Assembly (NCBI RefSeq): GCF_031432215.1 | Contig: NZ_JAVKGN010000001.1 | Location: 1,851,421-1,915,420 of the forward strand | Direction of reading: 5' to 3' | DNA from: Halodesulfurarchaeum sp. HSR-GB | GTDB lineage: Archaea; Halobacteriota; Halobacteria; Halobacteriales; Halobacteriaceae | Length of the DNA: 64,000 nucleotides | Shown here: positions 58,797 to 64,000 of the stretch, piece by piece | How the letters are laid out: the number at the start of each line of letters is the position of its first letter | Numbering within the stretch: position 1 is the stretch's first letter | The notes under the pieces: generated by a model | What the model was told of the DNA's origin: nothing | Databases searched by the model: none | What the model saw: the letters and a program-made list of their open reading frames with translations, nothing else | Made by a program: the position numbers and the translations under genes

Positions 58797-59306
58797 CTAG
58801 TTCAGCACCCAGAACTGGTAGTTGAGATACGTGGCGAAGGAGACCCAGAGCAGGTAGGGGACCAGGAGGAGGGCAGCCCGCCGGTCGACCCGGTCGAAGA
58901 CCATAATCGTCGTCACGATGAGCACCCAGAGGGCCAGGATGACGAGCAACCCGGCTCCGAGGGCCTGCTGTCCGAAGAAGACCGCCGACCAGCCAAGGTT
59001 GAAGATGAAATGGACGACGAACACACCGATCGCGAGTTTCGCGCCGTCCGGATCGGTCGGGGCCTGCCGCCAGACGAGCCAGACGGCGACGCCCATGAGG
59101 GCGAAGAGGGCCGTCCAGACCGGGCCGAAAACCCAGTTCGGCGGGGCGATAGCCGGGCGGACGAGGCTGCTGTACCACTCGCCGAGCCCCTGGGCAGTGA
59201 AGATCGCCCCGGACGCGCCGACGAGTTCGACGGCGAGAATCGAGAGCCCAAGCGCGAGACCGGGTCGATCGCGAGCGAATCCCGGCAGTCCTGAGTTAGA
59301 TCTCAT
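58797..59306 (-). CDS. tspO: TspO/MBR-family tryptophan-rich membrane protein
   Basis: 169 residues from the ATG at 59306. Five hydrophobic segments are visible, with the family motif EWYSSLVRPAIAPPNWVFGPVWTALFALMGVAVWLVW and FIFNLGWSAVFFGQQALGAGL then YLLWVSFATYLNYQFWVLN. TspO proteins bind porphyrins and respond to oxidative stress. It is followed convergently by the histidine kinase gene (10 nt). Confidence 0.93.
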   Translation of the reverse strand: MRSNSGLPGFARDRPGLALGLSILAVELVGASGAIFTAQGLGEWYSSLVRPAIAPPNWVFGPVWTALFALMGVAVWLVWRQAPTDPDGAKLAIGVFVVHFIFNLGWSAVFFGQQALGAGLLVILALWVLIVTTIMVFDRVDRRAALLLVPYLLWVSFATYLNYQFWVLN

Positions 59307-59347
59307 AGAGTCATTTCGAACCCTGGCCCGAAATACGTACGCCCCAC

Positions 59348-59707
59348 TTAGCCAGTTCGCCGGCGGCGAACTTCCACCAGCCCGACAGCGAGGCCAAGGA
59401 CGACTGCGACCCCCAGTGCGGTCGTGACGCCGACGCGGAAGACCCCGGCAAGAATGAGGAAGCCCAGGAGAAATCCCAGGGCGAACGCGACGAACCCGCC
59501 GGCGACAGCGTTCCGCTGTGGGGACGGCGATTCGAGCCCGACGTACGCGGCAGCCCCGAGCAACGCGCCAGCGACCAGACCGGCTGGCAGCCCCAGAAAG
59601 ACCGAAAACTCGACCCACCGACCGGTAACGGCGGTGACAGCCACCCCAACCAGCAGGAAACCAGCCACAGCGGCGGCCAGCGCCAATCCAAGGGATTTCG
59701 TGGTCAC
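59348..59707 (-). CDS. Four-helix hydrophobic membrane protein
   Basis: 119 residues from a GTG at 59707. Nearly all of it is hydrophobic, with four Gly/Ala/Leu/Val-rich segments (about 5-27, 32-56, 66-88 and 91-113) and a basic tail VEVRRRRTG. No conserved motif seen. It resembles small haloarchaeal membrane hypotheticals. It lies upstream of tspO on the same strand with a 41-nt gap. Confidence 0.65.
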   Translation of the reverse strand: MTTKSLGLALAAAVAGFLLVGVAVTAVTGRWVEFSVFLGLPAGLVAGALLGAAAYVGLESPSPQRNAVAGGFVAFALGFLLGFLILAGVFRVGVTTALGVAVVLGLAVGLVEVRRRRTG

Positions 59708-59726
59708 GTGTGTGGTGTGCCCGGGC

Positions 59727-60032
59727 TTACTCCGAGCCGATCGCTTCGAGGTCCGTGCCCTCGATCACGGCTCCCGTTTCTGTGTCGTCTGCCGACTCGT
59801 CGCGTGATCGGCGACGCCAGGCAAGCACGCCGAGGAGGGCTCCGGTGACTGCCAGCGCGACTGCCCCAAGGGCGAATCCGCGCCGGGACGGCAGTCGGGA
59901 TCGGGACCGGGACTCCGATGCTGACTCGGTGGCGGGTCTGGCCGTGGTCTGTGTCGGGGATTCGTCCACCCCTTCGCCGCCGATCTGTGTGCCATCCAGG
60001 TGCAACTCGAAGAACGTGATTTCGGAGACCAT
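59727..60032 (-). CDS. Small acidic protein with one membrane segment
   Basis: 101 residues from the ATG at 60032. A soluble N-terminus (MVSEITFFELHLDGTQIGGEG), a Thr/Ser-rich linker and an Arg-rich patch precede one hydrophobic segment at about 53-70 (FALGAVALAVTGALLGVLAW), then RRRSRDES and an acidic tail. The function is unknown. It starts 82 nt after the second Lhr gene ends on the same strand and may be in its transcript. Confidence 0.6.
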   Translation of the reverse strand: MVSEITFFELHLDGTQIGGEGVDESPTQTTARPATESASESRSRSRLPSRRGFALGAVALAVTGALLGVLAWRRRSRDESADDTETGAVIEGTDLEAIGSE

Positions 60033-60114
60033 ACGAGAAATCGGCTCGGAAAACATATAGCCAGGCCGATATTTCTCAGCGAGTGAGAACCGACGGCAGG
60101 TGCCAGCAGCAGCC

Positions 60115-62820
60115 CTAGTCCTCGCCGGCCGACGCCCCCTCGATCGCCTCGGTGACTCGGTCGTGAAAGGCCCGGAGGGCGGCGTCCTCGTCTTCGGCGA
60201 GAACCACGTCGCTGGCCGAAAGCGTCGCCAGGCCGAAGGAGAGGGGACTGGGCGAGTCGAGTGTCCTCGGGACCACGGTGAGTTCACCCGCCTGGATTCG
60301 TCCGAGGAGTTCCTTGATATGTCCGAAATCGAGTTTGTCCTCGACGATCTCCCGGTTGGTCTCCGTGAGGACCACGAAATCCGACAGGTCCTCGGCAAAG
60401 CCAAGCAGCATCTCCGCGGAGACCTGCTGCCGACTGGCGGACTTCTCGTGGCCCTTGTACCGCTTGAGAATCATCAGGGAGCGGGTCGCGTTGATGCGGA
60501 AGTACCGCTCGCGTAGATCAGTCCCAACCAGGCTCGCTTCGAGGTGCTCGCGGGCCCGGTCCGGGTCGAGCCCTTCGAGCAGCCCCACCACGTCGACCTT
60601 GCGATTGAGCGGCATCGAGAGGACGAAGCCGGTGTCGTCGACCGCGATGGTCACGTTCGCGGTGGCGGAGTTCGCGACCTTGTGAGCCAAAATCCGTGAG
60701 AGGCCATCGTTCACCTGCCGGCCGTAGGGAACTCGCACGTAGTAGCGACGGCGATAGTCAGCCCGGTCGGTGACGTGTTCGACGACGATCCGATCGGTGG
60801 TGCTCACACTCTCGGGCCCGGCGTAGGCGATCTGCCTGTCGACTGTCCGTGAGAGTGCTCGCACGCTCTCCTCGTCGATGGGGAGGTCCCGGAGCGCCCG
60901 TCTGAGAGCGGCCATCCCGTCCGCCCGAAGCGAAGTGAGCCGATCCTGAAAGGCCGCGATCTCGGCCCCCAGATCGAAGGACCGGGGCAGGCGCTCGGAG
61001 TACCACGAGGGGACCGTCGCCCGCTCGCTCGTCCGATCGACGTACACCTTCGATCCCCGGCGATAGCGATACTCGTACCGCTGGCCCCCGAGGACGAAGA
61101 CGTCACCCGGATCGAGCGTGTCGAGATAGTCCTCGTCGAGGTCACCGACCCACTGGTCGTCGCTCCGGACGAACACGTCACAGGAAAAGGAATCCGGGAT
61201 CGTCCCGAGGTTGGTCATGTAGATCATCCGGGCCAGCCGACCCCGCTTGCCGATCAATCTGGTGCCGACCGGGTACTCCGGATAGTGATGCTCGCCGTCG
61301 GGGGGGTCGTTCTCGTCGACCCAGATCTTCGCGTAGACGTTGCGGTCCTCTAGCCCGTCGTACTCGGCCCGGAGGTATCTGAGCAGGTGGGCGAACTCCG
61401 CGTCGGTGTAGTCCCGATAGGGGTAGGCCCGGCGGAGTGTCTCCTCGACCTCCTGAAGCGGGCGCGGCCCGTTGATCGCCATCCCATAGACGTGCTGGGC
61501 GGCGACGTCCTGGGCGCGCTCGGGGACTCGGATGCGGTCGACAAAGCCCGCGTTGGCCCGCTCGAGCATGACCGTACACTCGATCAACTCCTGGAGATCG
61601 AGTGCGAACACCCGCCCCGTGACCGTCTCGCCGAGCTGGTGACCGGCGCGTCCCACCCGTTGGAGGAGCGAGGCGACCGACTTCGGCGAGCCGACCTGCA
61701 CCACGAGATCGATGTGTGGCATGTCGATGCCGAGTTCCAGGCTCGTCGAGGTGGTCACCACGTCCAGGGTCCCCTCCTTCAACGCGCTCTCGACCGCCTG
61801 GCGTCGCTCCTTCGAGAGCGAGCCGTGATGAGCCCCCGAATGTTCCTCGTCCACGGCCCCCCGCTCCCGGAGGTTTTCGAGCACGCGTTCGGCCCCCGAA
61901 CGGGTGTTCGTGAACACGAGCGTGCTGTCGTGGTCGTCGATCAACGTCGCGAGCCGGTCGTAGAACCGTTCGCGAACGACCGATCGCGGGGTTTCGACCA
62001 GGTCCGCCGCCGGCGTGTGCAGTTCGAGGTCATAGTCCCGCATGAACCGGGTGTCGACCAGTTCAACGTCGCGTGGCTCGCCGTCCTCGGAGCCGCCCAG
62101 AAAGGCCCCGATCGTATCGAGTGGTTCGACCGTGGCCGAACAGCCGATCCGGGTCGGGGCCGTGTCCGCGAGTGTCTCCAGTCGCTCCAGGCTCACCGAG
62201 AGATGAGTGCCCCGTTTGTTGGCCGCGAGGCTGTGAATCTCGTCGACGATCACGTACTCGACCGTCCGGAGTTTCTCCTTGAACTTCGGGGAGTTGAGCA
62301 GGATCGCCAGGGTCTCCGGCGTGGTGTTGAGGATGTGTGGGGTCTCATCGAGCATGGCCTGCCGGGCGGCCTGCTCGGTGTCGCCGTGTCTGATCGCGTG
62401 TCGGATCACGGAGGGCTCCTCGCCCTGTTCGGCCCGCCGCGCGGCAATCCCCTCCAGGGGTTCGGTCAGGTTGCGATGGATGTCGTTTGCCAGTGACTTC
62501 AGCGGTGAGATGTACAGGCAGTAGACCGTGTTTTCGAGGCCCGCAGATCGCTCCCGGACGAACAACTCGTTGATGATCGCCGTGAACGAGGCGAGTGTCT
62601 TCCCCGAGCCAGTCGGACTCGCGATGAGCGTGTGCTCGCCCGCGGCGATCTGGGGGATTGCCTCCCGCTGTGGCGGCGTGAAAAAACCGCCGTTCTGCCC
62701 GACAGAATCACCGAACTGGTCGATCCACCACTCCCGAACCGCCGGTTCGAGGGACTGCAACAGGTCCCCATCGGGGACCGCTTCGGGGTCCGGGACGGAG
62801 TCGGGCGTCTCCGTGACCAT
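60115..62820 (-). CDS. Lhr-type superfamily 2 helicase (second of two, aLhr1-like)
   Basis: 901 residues from the ATG at 62820. Q-motif FFTPPQREAIPQI; Walker A SPTGSGKT at 68-75; DEIH in YVIVDEIHSLAANKRG; GCSATVEPLDT; motif IV-VI parts FTNTRSGAERVLENL, TSTSLELGIDMPHIDLVVQ and LLQRVGRAGHQ. The Lhr-specific winged helix and C-terminal core follow, without the zinc ribbon of the paralogue at 16255-19080. The shape fits bacterial Lhr-core/aLhr1, implicated in DNA repair and R-loop or branched-substrate unwinding. It diverges from the RNase Z-like gene. Confidence 0.92.
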   Translation of the reverse strand: MVTETPDSVPDPEAVPDGDLLQSLEPAVREWWIDQFGDSVGQNGGFFTPPQREAIPQIAAGEHTLIASPTGSGKTLASFTAIINELFVRERSAGLENTVYCLYISPLKSLANDIHRNLTEPLEGIAARRAEQGEEPSVIRHAIRHGDTEQAARQAMLDETPHILNTTPETLAILLNSPKFKEKLRTVEYVIVDEIHSLAANKRGTHLSVSLERLETLADTAPTRIGCSATVEPLDTIGAFLGGSEDGEPRDVELVDTRFMRDYDLELHTPAADLVETPRSVVRERFYDRLATLIDDHDSTLVFTNTRSGAERVLENLRERGAVDEEHSGAHHGSLSKERRQAVESALKEGTLDVVTTSTSLELGIDMPHIDLVVQVGSPKSVASLLQRVGRAGHQLGETVTGRVFALDLQELIECTVMLERANAGFVDRIRVPERAQDVAAQHVYGMAINGPRPLQEVEETLRRAYPYRDYTDAEFAHLLRYLRAEYDGLEDRNVYAKIWVDENDPPDGEHHYPEYPVGTRLIGKRGRLARMIYMTNLGTIPDSFSCDVFVRSDDQWVGDLDEDYLDTLDPGDVFVLGGQRYEYRYRRGSKVYVDRTSERATVPSWYSERLPRSFDLGAEIAAFQDRLTSLRADGMAALRRALRDLPIDEESVRALSRTVDRQIAYAGPESVSTTDRIVVEHVTDRADYRRRYYVRVPYGRQVNDGLSRILAHKVANSATANVTIAVDDTGFVLSMPLNRKVDVVGLLEGLDPDRAREHLEASLVGTDLRERYFRINATRSLMILKRYKGHEKSASRQQVSAEMLLGFAEDLSDFVVLTETNREIVEDKLDFGHIKELLGRIQAGELTVVPRTLDSPSPLSFGLATLSASDVVLAEDEDAALRAFHDRVTEAIEGASAGED

Positions 62821-62908
62821 TCGTTGGGGCCTATGCAGGCCGGCGGGTTGTAGCTGTTGGCACCTGGTGGCCCCAACCGTTTTCCCCGTCGGACCACCCC
62901 CATCCACC

Positions 62909-63640
62909 ATGCAACTCACCGTTCTCGGGACTGGCGCCGCGATGCCCACCCCGGGCCGGGCGCAGTCGGGAATCCTCGTGACCGATGGTGAGCGGCGGCT
63001 GCTCGTGGATGTCGGCAGCGGGGTGCTTGGCCGGCTGGCCGAAACGGACATCGGCTACGAAGGGGTCGACACCGTGCTTTTGACCCACCTCCATCTGGAT
63101 CACGTCTCGGATCTCCTGGCGCTCTACAAGGCCCGGTGGCTGGCCGGCGAGGAGTCGATCACGGTCGTCGGCCCACCGGGGACGAACGCCCTCGTGGAGG
63201 ACTTGCTCGACGCCCACGAGTACCTGCGCGGGCGGCTCAACTACGCGGTCCGGGAAATCGAGGCCGGGGCGTGGACTGTCGCCGGGTTCGATGTGACCGC
63301 CACCCCGACCCGACACTCGATGGACGGCCTGGCCTATCGCTTCGAGGACCAGGTGACGATCACCGGCGACACCAGGGAGTTCCAGGGCCTGATCAGTTTC
63401 GCCGAGGTCGGCTCGGTGCTCGTCCACGACTGCTCGTTCCCCGACAGCGTGGAGCAGGACGCCCACACCACACCCACGAAACTGGCTCAGGTCCTCGATG
63501 GGGCGGCCCTCGATCGGGTCTATCTCACCCACCTCTATCCACAGACAGTGGGCAGGCACCAGGAGATGATCGAGACGATCGAGTCGCGATTCGACGGCGA
63601 GGTACAGATCGCCGCGGACGGCATGCAGATCGGTGTCTGA
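62909..63640 (+). CDS. RNase Z-like metallo-beta-lactamase-fold protein
   Basis: 243 residues from the ATG at 62909. The start LTVLGTGAAMPTPGRAQSGILV and metal motif LTHLHLDHVSDLLAL (HxHxDH), then ITGDTREFQGL, VHDCSF and the final VYLTHLYPQ, are RNase Z-like. It is shorter than full RNase Z (about 300) and lacks an obvious exosite arm, so it may act on RNA 3' ends or on another ester. It is convergent with pelA, stop against stop. Confidence 0.85.
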   Translation: MQLTVLGTGAAMPTPGRAQSGILVTDGERRLLVDVGSGVLGRLAETDIGYEGVDTVLLTHLHLDHVSDLLALYKARWLAGEESITVVGPPGTNALVEDLLDAHEYLRGRLNYAVREIEAGAWTVAGFDVTATPTRHSMDGLAYRFEDQVTITGDTREFQGLISFAEVGSVLVHDCSFPDSVEQDAHTTPTKLAQVLDGAALDRVYLTHLYPQTVGRHQEMIETIESRFDGEVQIAADGMQIGV

Positions 63641-64000
63641 TCACTCGATCGGGTAGCGCAGCAGCGCCGCGACCCCACCGAGGTTGCGGAGCTGTTCACC
63701 GGGCTGAAACTCGTGTGAGAAGACGGTGATATCCCCGCCCTGACGCTCGACCTGCTGGATCAGTTCGTTCACGTCCAGGGCCCAGTCGCCCTCTCCGGCC
63801 CGCTCCTGGCGGAGTCGTTCGTCCAGAATCAGGAGGTTCTCGACGGCCCCGTACTCGGTCGCGGTCTCGACGGCGTCGATGCCGTAGGCGGCCGCGCCGT
63901 CCCCGGCCATCCGATCGGTGAGTTCGTCGATCGCCGCAGACTCCTCGGCGATCCGGGTCTCGCGGCGGACGTCCGCGACGGCCCCGCGCTTGAGCACCTC
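63641..64000 (-). CDS. pelA: Pelota (mRNA surveillance factor), C-terminal part (cut by window edge)
   Basis: About 119 residues are visible and the frame continues past the right edge. The sequence [53 protein letters not shown] is the C-terminal eRF1-domain-3-like fold (L7Ae-related) of Pelota. It ends in [32 protein letters not shown], the conserved tail. Pelota with ABCE1 rescues stalled ribosomes. The family assignment is firm from this tail. Confidence 0.92.
   Translation of the reverse strand, partial: EVLKRGAVADVRRETRIAEESAAIDELTDRMAGDGAAAYGIDAVETATEYGAVENLLILDERLRQERAGEGDWALDVNELIQQVERQGGDITVFSHEFQPGEQLRNLGGVAALLRYPIE

Overview
The window reads as the chromosome of a haloarchaeon (class Halobacteria). 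It is GC-rich, its proteins are strongly acidic, and many genes start within about 25-35 nt of a TATA-like box, as leaderless transcripts do. Archaeal-type information genes are present (L7Ae, S28e, L24e, L21e, L37e, Rpo4, LSm, Pelota, TmcA, two Lhr helicases, CDC48), with several small protein families that I know only from haloarchaea. An aldehyde:ferredoxin-oxidoreductase-family operon suggests an anaerobic or facultatively anaerobic life style; that is inference. No CRISPR array, insertion sequence, integrase or rRNA was seen.

Layout. 1-2169: tmcA (cut by the left edge) diverges from rpl7ae-rps28e-rpl24e-ndk. 2283-8411: the accessory-looking block, with an HTH-10 regulator of four cysteines, then a tightly packed operon of a Tat-exported four-cluster ferredoxin, an AOR-family W/Mo enzyme, a small unknown protein, a membrane cytochrome b and a B12-binding radical SAM protein. 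Gene order and content resemble the E. coli ydhYVWXUT operon. 8412-11482: Mtq2-like methyltransferase, rsmA, DUF655, rpo4, rpl21e and DUF357. 11622-16211: trxB, a small protein, a riboflavin reductase, and an RPA-associated protein plus phosphoesterase preceded by a 32-codon mini-ORF. 16255-22555: an Lhr helicase, a HAD hydrolase, CDC48 and small proteins. 22639-31311: scattered aromatic amino acid genes (aroK, chorismate mutase, tyrA, aroA, aroC) with a MazEF-like pair, surE, an Rsm22-like methyltransferase and an M24 peptidase.

31392-45324: small membrane proteins and a DoxX pair behind a palindromic promoter, tRNA-Ser(UGA), udk, CBS/Zn-ribbon protein, pgk, a hexapeptide acyltransferase, a c-di-AMP synthase (dacZ) directly coupled to an MscS channel, a SoxB/UshA-like metallophosphatase, UspA, a cyclase-family hydrolase and a frameshifted FAD oxidoreductase. 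45325-49216: tRNA-Leu(GAG), purF, rpl37e-lsm and an M42 peptidase. 49217-53194: a tetR-regulated MacB-like ABC system with a CARDB-type surface protein. 53280-64000: F420-associated zincin, Dna2-like helicase-nuclease, PAS histidine kinase, TspO, the second Lhr helicase, an RNase Z-like protein and the end of pelA.

Three signals look most worth following. First, the ydh-like AOR operon, with direct repeats in its promoter and a cysteine-rich regulator next to it. Second, 73-79 bp palindromic units beside both tRNA genes: the outer arms of each unit copy the 3' end of its neighbouring tRNA, while one central motif is shared between the two loci. Third, near-identical TGAATGAATATT sites at both promoters of the tetR efflux locus.
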